Shown here: piece after piece, positions 1-8,429 of the stretch
Layout of the letters: each line of letters starts with the position of its first letter
Numbering within the stretch: the first letter of the stretch is position 1
Assembly (NCBI GenBank): GCA_052390275.1
Contig: JBQTHD010000009.1
Span: 1 to 64,000 of the forward strand
Direction of reading: 5' to 3'
Source of the DNA: JBQTHD01 sp052390275
Lineage (GTDB): Bacteria; Actinomycetota; Acidimicrobiia; Acidimicrobiales; AC-14
DNA: 64,000 nucleotides
Made by a program: the position numbers and the translations under genes
The notes under the pieces: model-generated
Told to the model about the DNA's origin: nothing
What the model saw: only the letters and a program-made list of their open reading frames with translations
The model's database searches: none

Positions 1-145
1 GCGGGGGGCGGCTCCTACGCGCCGCGCCCCCTCTCTCGCCTTCCCGGTCACCGGTAGCGACCCGCCGCTTGGCCGGCGGCACCGCCCCCCGCCCACGCCC
101 GGTCACGGACATGGACACCGCTATGCCATTACAGATCTGGCTCGC

Positions 146-175
146 TCTGGTCTGGTCTGGTCTGGTCTAGTCTGA
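146..175. repeat. TCTGG pentamer tandem repeat
   Basis: Four perfect TCTGG units (146-165) are followed by two degenerate units (TCTAG, TCTGA). They lie directly upstream of the Phd-type antitoxin start at 180, so they could be a slippage-prone repeat or a repeated operator for antitoxin autoregulation. The rest of 1-145 is GC-rich and I see no gene in it. Confidence 0.6.
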
Positions 176-179
176 ACTC

Positions 180-425
180 ATGACTCAGGTCGTCAACGTC
201 ACCGAAGCCAAGGCTCAACTTTCCCGCCTGGTGGACCAGGCGGCCAGCGGGTCCCCAGTGGTGATCGCCAAGGCGGGGAAGCCGTTGGCTGTTCTGACCT
301 CCTACGTCGGCGACACCACTCCCAGGAGGCTCGGGGCCTGGAGGGGTCGGGTCAAGATAGGGACCGACTTTGACCTGCCTCTCGACGACGATTTTCTGAC
401 CCTCTTCGAGGGATCGCGACCCTGA
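180..425 (+). CDS. Phd/YefM-type antitoxin
   Basis: The 81-residue protein opens with the VNVTEAKAQLSRLVDQA signature of Phd/YefM antitoxins, followed by the usual G-x-P-VVIAKAGKPLAVL strand and a variable tail rich in acidic residues (LPLDDDFLTLFEG). Family knowledge: the N-terminal fold binds DNA and represses the operon, and the C-terminal tail neutralises the toxin. A PIN-domain toxin gene starts about 10 bp downstream, forming a complete type II module. It starts at ATG 180 immediately after the TCTGG repeat. Confidence 0.9.
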   Translation: MTQVVNVTEAKAQLSRLVDQAASGSPVVIAKAGKPLAVLTSYVGDTTPRRLGAWRGRVKIGTDFDLPLDDDFLTLFEGSRP

Positions 426-433
426 GGCTGCTG

Positions 434-799
434 TTGGATTCTCATGTTCTGATCTGGGCCCTCGCCGACCATGACGAGCTCACCCCGTCGCTGCGATCTG
501 CCCTGGTGGACCCGACCAATGACATCGTTGTCAGTGCCGCTTCGGTTTGGGAGATCCGAATCAAACAGGCCCTGGGTCGGTTGGATGCCCCGCCGGACCT
601 GACCGACGCCATTGCCCAGACCCGGTTCCGGGCCCTACCCATCAGCTTCGAGCACGCCGTGGCCGCTGCCGATCTTCCCCCGCTTCATCGAGACCCGTTC
701 GATCGCATGCTGGTGGCCCAGGCCCAGGCCGAAAACTTGACCCTGGTCACCCGCGACCGGTCACTGGCCGAATACCAGGTCGCCACCCTGTTGCTCTGA
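434..799 (+). CDS. PIN-domain (VapC-like) toxin
   Basis: The protein of about 121 aa is a PIN-domain ribonuclease. The first conserved aspartate is in DSHVLIWAL at the N-terminus, the SVWEIRIK segment carries the conserved glutamate, and VTRDRSLAEY near the C-terminus carries the last acidic group. Family knowledge: VapC-type toxins cleave RNA using Mg ions held by these acids. The start is uncertain: TTG at 434 places the catalytic Asp at residue 2, while homologues usually begin a few residues earlier (M-x-LLLD). No ATG or GTG lies upstream, so a CTG codon at 422-431 or TTG 434 must be used. It pairs with the Phd-type antitoxin just upstream. Confidence 0.85.
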   Translation: MDSHVLIWALADHDELTPSLRSALVDPTNDIVVSAASVWEIRIKQALGRLDAPPDLTDAIAQTRFRALPISFEHAVAAADLPPLHRDPFDRMLVAQAQAENLTLVTRDRSLAEYQVATLLL

Positions 800-884
800 C
801 GAGCCCGCCGTCCCTCGGGGACGAATGGCGATGGGCTGGCCCCGCCCGTGCCTCCCTGGCCGGGGCCGTTAGCCTGAGCGGGTC

Positions 885-3020
885 GTGGCCGATCCCTGGA
901 CCTTCACCGGATCGAGTCCCACCACCGGTGGAGCCGGCGGGGCGGTCACTCTGGTGGAGGGTTCGGCCTTCGCCATCTCCGACGGCGGGGGGGACATGGC
1001 CTCCGATGCCGCCCAGGGATTGTTCTTTCGCGACACCCGGTTCTGCTCCGGTCTGGTGCTGCGCATCAATGGTTCTCGGCCCGAGCCTCTGGCGTCGGAG
1101 CCCTCCGGGCCCTTCGCCGCCACCTTCGTCCTACGAGCCGCCCCCCGGGCCGGCCGGGCCGACTCCAGCCTTCTGGTCCTTCGATACCGGTGGGTGGGCC
1201 GGGGCATGAGGGAGGACATTGTCATTCGCAACTACGGCGAGGAGCCCGCGTTCTGCGCTCTGGAATTGGCGGCCGAGGCCGACTTCGCCAACCTCTTCGC
1301 CGTCAAGGAGGGCCGAACTGGCGGCGGAGATCGTCCCGATCCGGCGGTGGTCGGGTCCAGCCTGATCTTTGGCTCCACCCAGGGAGTCGGCACCAAAGGT
1401 CTGCGGGTCGCCTTCGCCGAACCGGCGCGTGCCCTGGCCGGGGTCATCCACGCCCAGGTGGTCATCGCCCCGGGCGAGAGTTGGAGCACCTGCCTCCAAC
1501 TCTCGCCCATCATCGACGGCGAGGAGATCGAGCCCCGCTATCGGTGTGGCCAACCGGTGGCCGAGGCCACTCCGCAGTTGCGCATGGAGGCATGGCGCGC
1601 GGCGGTGCCGTCGGTCAGCACCGACTACCGGCCGTTGCGGGCGGTGGTGGCGCGCAGTGCCGAGGACCTGGGGGCGCTGAGGATCTTCGACCCCGACCAC
1701 CCCGAACGGGCGGTCGTGGCCGCCGGAGCCCCCTGGTTCATGACCCTGTTCGGCCGGGACTCCCTGCTCACCGCCTGGATGGCCCTGCTGGTGGATCAGA
1801 ATCTGGCCGAAGGGGTCATCCAGACCCTGGCCCGCTTCCAGGGCGAGGCCAGCGACGCCGCCACCGAGGAGGCACCGGGGAAGATCCTCCACGAGATGCG
1901 CTTTGGCGAGGCCCCCTCGCTGTCGCTGGGTGGTGGGAGCCGCTACTACGGCTCCGCTGACGCCACCCCGCTGTTCGTGATGCTCCTGGGTGAACTGCGC
2001 CGTTGGGGGCTCGCGTCCGAGGTGGTGGAGAGGCTGCTTCCCGCCGCCGACCGGGCCATGGAGTGGATCTGTGGACCGGGCGACGCAGACGGCGACGGTT
2101 ACGTGGAGTACCGCCGATCGTCGGACCGGGGCCTGGCCAATCAGGGCTGGAAGGACTCCTGGGACGGAATCCGCTTCGCCAACGGCCAACTGGCCCGGCC
2201 CCCCATCGCGCTGGCCGAGGTCCAGGGCTACACCTACGGCGCCTACCTGGCCCGGGCCCACTTCGCCGACGAGGCGGGCGACGCCCCGCTGGCCGCGCAT
2301 TGGCGCCATCGGGCCGCCGACCTGCGCACCGCCTTCAACCGGGACTTCTGGCTCGATGACAAGGGCTGGTTCGCCCTGGGCCTCGACGGGGACAAAAAGC
2401 CCATCGACGCCCTGGCCTCCAACATGGGTCACTGCCTGTGGACCGGGATCGTCGACGTGGACAAGGCGGCGGCGGTGGCCGACCGACTGATGTCGCCCGA
2501 GATGTGGACCGGGTGGGGCATTCGCACCCTGGCCACGTCCATGGAGGGCTACAACCCGCTCAGCTACCACGTGGGCTCGGTGTGGCCCCATGACAATGCC
2601 CTGATCGCGGCCGGCCTCATGCGCTACGGCTTCGTCGACGCAGCCCACCAGGTGATCCGGGGCCTGCTGGAGGCCGCCGCCCGCTTCGACCACCGCCTGC
2701 CCGAACTCTTTGGCGGTCTGGGCCGCGACGAGGTCCCATTCTGCGTGCCCTACCCCTCCTCCTGCTCGCCTCAGGCCTGGTCAGCCGCCTCCCCTCTGCT
2801 GTTCCTACGAACTCTGCTTCGCCTCGAGCCCTGGGTCCCCCACGGCAAGGTCTGGTTGGCTCCGGCCCTGCCGGAGTGGATGACCCACCTGCGGGTGGAG
2901 GGCATTCCCCTGGCCGGTCACCGGGTGACCGTCGAGGTACGGGGGGACCAGGTCGACATCGAAGGCCTGCCCGACGAGATCGAGGTGGTCACCACCCCGC
3001 GCCATCCCCTGCCGGCCTGA
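885..3020 (+). CDS. Amylo-alpha-1,6-glucosidase / glycogen debranching-type enzyme
   Basis: This 711-residue protein has the two-part layout of bacterial 'GDE' proteins. An N-terminal beta domain (about residues 1-230, with LFFRDTRF and EDIVIRNYG) precedes an (alpha/alpha)6 glucosidase domain with WFMTLFGRDSLLTAW, NQGWKDSWDG, EVQGYTYGAY, HVGSVWPHDNALIA and PELFGG. Family knowledge: such enzymes hydrolyse alpha-glucosidic branch linkages in glycogen or related glucans in the cytoplasm. GTG at 885 is the best start because MADPWTF precedes the first conserved strand. It stands alone on this strand; the 85 bp upstream contain no gene. The exact substrate cannot be read from sequence. Confidence 0.85.
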   Translation: MADPWTFTGSSPTTGGAGGAVTLVEGSAFAISDGGGDMASDAAQGLFFRDTRFCSGLVLRINGSRPEPLASEPSGPFAATFVLRAAPRAGRADSSLLVLRYRWVGRGMREDIVIRNYGEEPAFCALELAAEADFANLFAVKEGRTGGGDRPDPAVVGSSLIFGSTQGVGTKGLRVAFAEPARALAGVIHAQVVIAPGESWSTCLQLSPIIDGEEIEPRYRCGQPVAEATPQLRMEAWRAAVPSVSTDYRPLRAVVARSAEDLGALRIFDPDHPERAVVAAGAPWFMTLFGRDSLLTAWMALLVDQNLAEGVIQTLARFQGEASDAATEEAPGKILHEMRFGEAPSLSLGGGSRYYGSADATPLFVMLLGELRRWGLASEVVERLLPAADRAMEWICGPGDADGDGYVEYRRSSDRGLANQGWKDSWDGIRFANGQLARPPIALAEVQGYTYGAYLARAHFADEAGDAPLAAHWRHRAADLRTAFNRDFWLDDKGWFALGLDGDKKPIDALASNMGHCLWTGIVDVDKAAAVADRLMSPEMWTGWGIRTLATSMEGYNPLSYHVGSVWPHDNALIAAGLMRYGFVDAAHQVIRGLLEAAARFDHRLPELFGGLGRDEVPFCVPYPSSCSPQAWSAASPLLFLRTLLRLEPWVPHGKVWLAPALPEWMTHLRVEGIPLAGHRVTVEVRGDQVDIEGLPDEIEVVTTPRHPLPA

Positions 3021-3141
3021 ACGCCTCCCGAACGGACGTTGACCAGCCTCTACCATCGACCCCCATGCTGATTGGCGAGAACCGGGCGGGACGATCGCAT
3101 GGCCAGGGTCGAGAGGATGACGGTCGAGAGGGTGACTGCCG

Positions 3142-4062
3142 GTGCTGAGACGAACCAACCTCTGGCGGCGGTCCTCCTCCGCCCTCAAGGGTCGCCTCCC
3201 TGGAGTCTGGCAACGGTTGATGACCGACTGGGGCAAGGGCACCGACGTGCTCGAACCATTGACCGTGGCTCGGGACCTTCCTCTGGGTCTGGCTTCGGGC
3301 TGGCGAGATCGCAGCCATCTGGCCGATGTCCGTTCGTATGTGATGTTCGTCGGCTATCCGCGCAGCGGCCACAGCATCATCGGGTCGCTGCTCAACGCCC
3401 ATCCCAACGTCATGGCCGGCCACCGGGTCCGGGTCCTGCGTTACGCCGCCGCCGGATACCCCCGAACGGCGATCCTGGGCATGTCCATGGTCGCCGACCA
3501 GCGCTTCGCCCGCATGGGACGGGTGGGGTCCAAGCGCTACGACTACACGGTGCCCGGACAGTGGCAGGGGCGCTTCACAACGCTGATGGTGGTGGGCGAC
3601 ACCAACGTCACCAACCGCTTCCTCCAGCGCCGACCCGAGACGCTGGCCAAACTCCGCCAGATCCTGGGCCTGCCGGTCAAGCTGGTCCACATCGTCCGAA
3701 ACCCCTACGACAACATCGCCACCATGTCGGTCCGCAACCGCCTCACTCTGGCCGAGGCGGCCGATTCCTACTTCTCCCTGTGCGACGGTTCGGTGGCCAT
3801 CCGTGCCCTGGTGGAGGCGTCGGACTGGTTCGACCTCCGACACGAGGACGTCATCGGTGACTGCGCCGCCGCCTTGTCCAAGCTCTGCGGCTTCCTTGGG
3901 GTTCCCGCTCCCGACGACTACCTCGCCGACTGCACCAACGTCATCTACAGCTCCCCCAATCGCAGCCGAAACCAGGTCGAATGGCCACCGGAGGTGGCCG
4001 AATCGGTGGCCTCCCGAATGGCCCAGTACGAGTTCTTGGCCGGCTACCGCTTCGATGACTGA
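3142..4062 (+). CDS. Sulfotransferase family protein (first of a pair)
   Basis: The 306-aa protein has the PAPS-binding loop of sulfotransferases, GYPRSGHSIIGSLLNAHP (residues 71-88), and the 3'-phosphate motif VHIVRNPYDNIATM. Family knowledge: these enzymes move a sulfuryl group from PAPS to a hydroxyl on a carbohydrate or lipid. The serine normally found as PRSGTT/S is replaced by His-Ser (SGHSI), which is tolerated in the family. The start is GTG 3142. A clear paralogue follows 18 bp downstream, so the two are probably co-transcribed. The acceptor is unknown. The 121 bp between this gene and the debranching enzyme show nothing else. Confidence 0.8.
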   Translation: MLRRTNLWRRSSSALKGRLPGVWQRLMTDWGKGTDVLEPLTVARDLPLGLASGWRDRSHLADVRSYVMFVGYPRSGHSIIGSLLNAHPNVMAGHRVRVLRYAAAGYPRTAILGMSMVADQRFARMGRVGSKRYDYTVPGQWQGRFTTLMVVGDTNVTNRFLQRRPETLAKLRQILGLPVKLVHIVRNPYDNIATMSVRNRLTLAEAADSYFSLCDGSVAIRALVEASDWFDLRHEDVIGDCAAALSKLCGFLGVPAPDDYLADCTNVIYSSPNRSRNQVEWPPEVAESVASRMAQYEFLAGYRFDD

Positions 4063-4080
4063 CAACCGCCGGGCCGGCGG

Positions 4081-4935
4081 GTGCCACGCCCCGTGAGCAA
4101 CGATCTGGCCTTCTTCGCTTCTCTGCCGTTCGTCCATGCCCGCACCGCCCTGGCCGCGCGCCAGCGGCGGGCCGACTTCGACCAGGTACGCGGTTACGTG
4201 ATGTTCGTCGGTCATCCCCGCAGCGGGAGCACCCTGGTGGGTTCGCTGCTCAACGCCCACCCCGACGCAGTGATCGGCCATGAGCTAAACGCCCTGCGCT
4301 ATGTGCGCGGGCGCCTGGGCCGCGATCAGCTCTATCAACTGATCTGCGAGAGCGACCGCACCTTCACCGCCGAATCAGCGAGCAAGACCCGTACCGGCTA
4401 TGCCTTTGCCGTCGAGGGAATGTGGCAGGGTCGTCATCGTAAGATGACGATTATCGGCGACAAGCGAGCCGGAACCTCCACCCGGGCGCTGGGCGCCAGG
4501 CCGGCCCTGCTGGATCGACTGCGAACAGTGGTGGGAGTGCCGGTCACCCTTGTCCATGTGGTCCGCAACCCCTGGGACAACATCGCCACCATCGCCAAGC
4601 GCTCCGACCGGGCCCTCGCCGAAGTCACCCGGGACTATTTCAAGCGGGCCGCCACAGTGGCCACCCTCGAATCGCGCTGCGACCCCCCGGGGCTGACGAT
4701 GTCGCGTGTCCATCACGAGTCGCTCATCGACGACGCCTCCTCGGCGCTGTCCGGGCTGTGTCGAGACGTCGGCCTGGAGCCCGAAGCCGACTACCTGGCC
4801 GCGTGTTCTGCCATCGTCTACCGGTCCCCGCACCAGAGTCGACATGAAGCCACCTGGCCCGACGGGCTGGCCGAGGAGATCTCTGAGCGGGCTGGAGCCC
4901 TTCCCTTCCTCTCCCACTACCGCTTCGACGAGTAG
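4081..4935 (+). CDS. Sulfotransferase family protein (second of a pair)
   Basis: This 284-aa paralogue of the preceding protein shares the same order of motifs: PAPS loop GHPRSGSTLVGSLLNAHP (residues 44-61), the conserved GMWQGRH segment, VHVVRNPWDNIATI and a near-identical C-terminus (LPFLSHYRFDE versus YEFLAGYRFDD). It lacks the first 30 or so residues of the upstream protein. Starts at GTG 4081 or GTG 4093 are both possible. Tandem duplication is the simplest origin, and retention of both suggests different acceptors. Confidence 0.8.
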   Translation: MPRPVSNDLAFFASLPFVHARTALAARQRRADFDQVRGYVMFVGHPRSGSTLVGSLLNAHPDAVIGHELNALRYVRGRLGRDQLYQLICESDRTFTAESASKTRTGYAFAVEGMWQGRHRKMTIIGDKRAGTSTRALGARPALLDRLRTVVGVPVTLVHVVRNPWDNIATIAKRSDRALAEVTRDYFKRAATVATLESRCDPPGLTMSRVHHESLIDDASSALSGLCRDVGLEPEADYLAACSAIVYRSPHQSRHEATWPDGLAEEISERAGALPFLSHYRFDE

Positions 4936-4949
4936 GGACACCTCAACAG

Positions 4950-6374
4950 ATGGAGTCGGTCAACCAATCGGATGAGTCCGACACCGGGGCCAGCCCGGCG
5001 GGTGCCCAGGCGGCCGCCGAGGTGATGGCCCGCCTATCGCCCCCGGCGGAGGTCCGCCGGGTCATGGAGACCGACTGCGGCTTCGACCCGCGGCAGTGGG
5101 TCGACCTGGCCACCGTCGGCTGCCTGGGGCGGCAACTGGGGCTCGGCCGTCACGCCGCCGCGAACAGCGCAACCCATGGCGCTGGCGGGCACCAGGGCGG
5201 CCACTTGAGGGACTTCCGGGCGGCGGCCGCCCTCTTGGAGGAAGCGGGCGCACACCTGTTCTGTGGGCCATTGCTGTCAACCCTGGTAGCCACCGCCGTG
5301 CTGGCCGAATGCCTGGATCGAATCGAGTCTCCGGACCGGCTCGAACGTCCCGGCCGGCTGAAGTCTCCAGACCGGGGCCCTTCGTGGGACGGCATCTCTC
5401 CTCGGCAGGAGTGCACGGGGCATCAATACGCCGGCCAAGGTCCGGGTGGGACGGGTTCGCTCGGCCCGGCTGATATCGCCGACCTGGTTGGGGCTATGGC
5501 CGCCGGGGAGCGAATCCTGGGCCTGGCGGTGGCCGAGGACCCGGGCAGCTGGGATCCCCATGCCATTACCACCAAGGCATTGCCTTGCGACCCAGGATGG
5601 CGGATCCGGGGCCACAAGAGCTACGTCATCGATGGAGGCATCGCCGACAGTTTTCTGGTAGCTGCCCGGAGCGATGGCGGCGTCGGTTTGTTCCTGGTCG
5701 ACGGCCACGAAGGCGGCCTCACCCACACCGCCCTGGCCACCGTCGATCTGACCCGTCGCCAGGCTCGCCTGGAGTTCGACGATGCCCCCGCCTTGTTGGT
5801 ACCCGGTGCCCGCCTGGATCGCCTCCTCGACATCGCATGGGTGGCCCTGGCTGCCGAGTCGGTGGGCGGGGCGCGCCGGTGTCTCGAGTTGACCGTGGCC
5901 CACTCCCGACAGCGAGTTCAGTTCGGCCAACCCATCGGCACCTTCCAGGCGGTCTCCCACAGATGCGCTGAGATGCTGGTGGACCTGGAGTGCGCCAAGG
6001 CCGCCACCGACGAGGCGGTTGCCAGCCTCTTCGGTCCCCCCCTTTCGGCGCAACTGGCGCCGGCGGCGAAGGTGGCCGCCACCGAAAGCTTTGCCCGAGC
6101 CGCGGCGTCGGCCATCCAGATCCACGGGGGTACGGGGTTCACCTGGGACTGCGACGTTCAGTTGTATTACAAGCGGGCCCGAGCGTCTCAGCTACTGCTG
6201 GGTAGCCCGGAGCAGTTGCGCGAGACCCTGGCCAGCCGGCTTGGCTGGGCCGCGGCGGTCGGCGTCCCAGGCGTCGGCGTCCCAGCCGTCGGCGTCGCCG
6301 CCGTCGCCGTCCCCGATGTCGGCCGCCAGGGGGCCCACCGCTTGCCGCCGACTGATTCCGGAGCCGGGCCATGA
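4950..6374 (+). CDS. Acyl-CoA dehydrogenase family protein with repeat tail
   Basis: The protein of 474 aa has the acyl-CoA dehydrogenase fold: an N-terminal helical domain, a middle beta domain (LGLAVAEDPGSWDPH, KSYVIDGGIADSFLVAAR) and a C-terminal helical domain with RVQFGQPIGTFQAVSHRCAEM and IQIHGGTGFTWDCDVQLYYKR, the FAD-binding and arginine signatures. Family knowledge: it oxidises an acyl-CoA to the enoyl-CoA with FAD. An Asp/Ser/Arg-rich insert (about residues 125-165) and a VGVPx repeat tail at the C-terminus (60 bp of 15-bp repeats at 6258-6317) are unusual. Its stop overlaps the next start by 4 bp (ATGA). Confidence 0.85.
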   Translation: MESVNQSDESDTGASPAGAQAAAEVMARLSPPAEVRRVMETDCGFDPRQWVDLATVGCLGRQLGLGRHAAANSATHGAGGHQGGHLRDFRAAAALLEEAGAHLFCGPLLSTLVATAVLAECLDRIESPDRLERPGRLKSPDRGPSWDGISPRQECTGHQYAGQGPGGTGSLGPADIADLVGAMAAGERILGLAVAEDPGSWDPHAITTKALPCDPGWRIRGHKSYVIDGGIADSFLVAARSDGGVGLFLVDGHEGGLTHTALATVDLTRRQARLEFDDAPALLVPGARLDRLLDIAWVALAAESVGGARRCLELTVAHSRQRVQFGQPIGTFQAVSHRCAEMLVDLECAKAATDEAVASLFGPPLSAQLAPAAKVAATESFARAAASAIQIHGGTGFTWDCDVQLYYKRARASQLLLGSPEQLRETLASRLGWAAAVGVPGVGVPAVGVAAVAVPDVGRQGAHRLPPTDSGAGP

Positions 6375-6820
6375 CGATTATCTGGGCGGCGCTGGCCCTG
6401 GCCGTTATCTTCGCCATCGCCGCCGCCGTCATCGGCACCGAAGCCCGGCGGCTGGCCACCAAGTTGCCGGAGCGAACCTACAACTCCGAGGAGGCCCTGG
6501 CTTGGGTGTGTGAGCGCCTCGAGGCGGAGGTGACCGCCCAGTTGAGCTACGACGACGTCCGAAGCATCCTGGGATGGCACCTGGAGTTCTTCCGGGTCAA
6601 AGGGGTGTCCTCCAATGGCTCCGGTCCCCACGTCGAAGGGCCGGTGGTGGTCTCCGCCGCCGAGACGATTGCCTTCGTCATGGGGCAGGCCGAGCGGGCC
6701 GGAACCGAGGTGACCCCGGCTCAGGTCGGGGCGGTGCTCGAAGCCCAGATGGCGTTCCTAATGACCATCGGTGCCGTCGACCCAGTGGCCGAACCCGAGG
6801 ACCGAACTCCTCAAGATTGA
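6371..6820 (+). CDS. Small membrane-anchored hypothetical protein
   Basis: The 149-residue product begins with one hydrophobic helix (TIIWAALALAVIFAIAAAVIG) and continues as a soluble, acidic, mostly helical domain (YNSEEALAWVCERLEAEV, SYDDVRSILGWHLEFF). I recognise no family. The ATG at 6371 overlaps the stop of the acyl-CoA dehydrogenase by 4 bp, so translation is coupled and the two are likely functionally linked. It probably sits on the inner face or outside of the membrane by its single N-terminal helix. Confidence 0.75.
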   Translation: MTIIWAALALAVIFAIAAAVIGTEARRLATKLPERTYNSEEALAWVCERLEAEVTAQLSYDDVRSILGWHLEFFRVKGVSSNGSGPHVEGPVVVSAAETIAFVMGQAERAGTEVTPAQVGAVLEAQMAFLMTIGAVDPVAEPEDRTPQD

Positions 6821-6862
6821 CGTCCCGCCGACCGGCTCCGTGTGCTTTGATTTCCCCACCAG

Positions 6863-6925
6863 AGAAAGGAGGTGGTCCAACTGAGTTCAAGACCTGATGG
6901 GACCCTGGAGGTGGCTGTCCGCTAG
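6863..6925 (+). promoter_or_regulatory. Full-length anti-16S Shine-Dalgarno with a possible 14-codon ORF
   Basis: Bases 6863-6878 (AGAAAGGAGGTGGTCC) can pair along all 16 nt with the 3' end of actinobacterial 16S rRNA (GGAUCACCUCCUUUCU), with one G-U pair. Eight bases after GGAGG is CTG 6881, which opens a reading frame ending at TAG 6923-6925 (SSRPDGTLEVAVR after the start residue). No ATG, GTG or TTG is available at that spacing. It may be a short leader peptide on a strong ribosome site. A 12-bp hairpin follows 118 bp later, before the hydrolase gene. Confidence 0.45.
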
Positions 6926-7042
6926 CCGGCAGCTGGACCGGCGGGCGAATCTCGCTCAGCCACCGTCGGAGCCGACGACCGGGAGTGGTCCCACCCGGAG
7001 CATCTCGTTGCCCGACCCTTTTCCAGTTGAATGGTTCAACGC

Positions 7043-7069
7043 AACAGGGGGCGCTTGGCGCCCCCTGTT
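7043..7069 (+). terminator. 12-bp perfect hairpin upstream of hydrolase
   Basis: Bases 7043-7054 and 7058-7069 form a perfect 12-bp stem with the 3-base loop TTG. No U-tract follows, so it could be an actinobacterial I-shaped terminator after the short leader ORF or a structured 5' leader of the hydrolase, whose start is 31 bp further on. Confidence 0.55.
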
Positions 7070-7099
7070 CGCGCCGGCCCGCGCGAAAGGCGCTGCCCG

Positions 7100-7912
7100 A
7101 TGCCGAATGAGTCCGTACCCGTGCCGTCGGTGGTTCCCGAGCCGACGGGCATCCGAATCGCCGACATCACTCTGGTTGGCTGCCTCCACCCGCCGCCGGG
7201 CGGAATCCGAAGGTCATCGCCGTCTCGTCCGGGGCCGCCTGGGCTCGTCCTGGGCCACGGGTTTCCCCGGGGGCGGGGTTCGGCCGCCCACTGTGGGCGC
7301 AGCTACCCCGAATTGGGGGAACGGCTGGCGACAGAAACCGGGTGGGTGGTGCTCACCTTCAACCACCGGGGGACCGGAGAGTCCTCCGGCCAGTTCTCCG
7401 TCCGAGGGTGGATCGAAGATCTCCTGGCCGCTGCCGGCCACCTGCGCGAACAGAGGACCGACGGCGTCTGGATGGCGGGAGCGGGTACGGGCGGCGCTCT
7501 GGCTTTGTGCGCAGCGGCCGAGGATCCAGACGTTTCCGGGGTGGCGACCCTGGGAGCCCCGGCCGATTTCGGTACCTGGGAGGCAGATCCGAACGGGCTC
7601 CTAACCGCGGCCCGTGACAGCGGCGCCATTAGCGACCCGGACTACCCGGCCGACCTGGCCTCCTGGTCGGCGGAGATAGCCCGGGCCAGGCCCTTGGGCG
7701 CGGCGGCCAAAATGAACGGCCGACCCATGCTTGTGATCCATGGGGACTCCGACGACTCTGTGCCCACCCCCGATGCCCGTGCCCTGGCCGATACGGGAGG
7801 CGCCAGCGCAGAGCTGAGGATCGTCAATGGAGGTGGACACCTGCTACGCCACGATCCCCGAGCGGTGGCGGTGCTCATGGGCTGGATGAACCGCCACTAC
7901 AGCATCGACTGA
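7100..7912 (+). CDS. Alpha/beta-hydrolase-fold protein with lost nucleophile
   Basis: The protein of 270 aa has the alpha/beta-hydrolase layout: LGHGFPRG near residue 51, FNHRGTGES at 88-95, the elbow G127-A-G129-T-G131, an acid region VIHGDSDDSVP (about 212-222) and the histidine in GGGHLLRHDP (H247). The position that should be the catalytic serine is glycine (GGT at 7484-7486). The acid and histidine remain. ATG 7100 is chosen because GAAAGG lies 9 bases upstream and earlier in-frame codons run through the hairpin. It is likely a non-hydrolytic binding protein, or a mutated enzyme. Confidence 0.8.
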   Translation: MPNESVPVPSVVPEPTGIRIADITLVGCLHPPPGGIRRSSPSRPGPPGLVLGHGFPRGRGSAAHCGRSYPELGERLATETGWVVLTFNHRGTGESSGQFSVRGWIEDLLAAAGHLREQRTDGVWMAGAGTGGALALCAAAEDPDVSGVATLGAPADFGTWEADPNGLLTAARDSGAISDPDYPADLASWSAEIARARPLGAAAKMNGRPMLVIHGDSDDSVPTPDARALADTGGASAELRIVNGGGHLLRHDPRAVAVLMGWMNRHYSID

Positions 7913-7965
7913 GGTCGGGGTGGGGCCGGACCTTGCCCTCGCCTGGCAGTAGGTTCATTGATCCC

Positions 7966-8048
7966 GGAGGGATGGCAGAGCGGCCGAATGCGAGGCTCTT
8001 GAAAAGCCTTGAGCGAGAGCTCCGTGGGTTCAAATCCCACTCCCTCCG
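7966..8048 (+). tRNA. tRNA-Ser (TGA)
   Basis: A type II tRNA with acceptor GGAGGGA/TCCCTCC, anticodon loop CTTGAAA (anticodon TGA), a long variable arm and T-arm GTGGG-TTCAAAT-CCCAC. The discriminator base is G. CCA is not encoded. Confidence 0.97.
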
Positions 8049-8159
8049 CCACTTCTCCCGGCCAACCGGCCGCGGATGGTCAGTTGCTGCGGACTCCTTT
8101 CGGCCGCGGCGGCTTACCCGTGTAGGGCCAGCCGTGCCAGACTCTGCGGCGCTCAACTG

Positions 8160-8248
8160 GGAGAGATGACCGAGAGGCCGAAGGTGCTCGCCTGCTAAGC
8201 GAGTGGGTGCCGCAAGGTGCCCCGAGGGTTCGAATCCCTCTCTCTCCG
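8160..8248 (+). tRNA. tRNA-Ser (GCT)
   Basis: A type II tRNA with acceptor GGAGAGA/TCTCTCC, anticodon stem CTCGC/GCGAG with loop CTGCTAA (anticodon GCT), and an extended variable arm. It lies 111 bp after tRNA-Ser(TGA), so the two serine isoacceptors are clustered. No CCA is encoded. Confidence 0.96.
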
Positions 8249-8429
8249 CTTGACAACGTCATGATGCGCCTGAAGACGTCAGAATCCTTCTCGTCGTGTT
8301 TGCCGGCAGCGTCAACTTGGTCGTTGACCCGTACTTGCAGGGTCGGACCCAGAGACCGTCTCCTTCGGGCCGCGAAGCAATGAACTTGGAGCTGGCGTCG
8401 TTGGCGCTTGTGGGTGCCAGGATCGGCTG

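Noticed and set aside
1131..2693. Long open frame (520 codons) antisense to the debranching-type enzyme
   Set aside because: It mirrors the coding strand's codon pattern in GC-rich DNA, has no family motif, and the sense gene has clear domains.
2989..4281. Antisense frame of 430 codons across both sulfotransferase genes
   Set aside because: It spans two real genes and their gap, with no homology features of its own.
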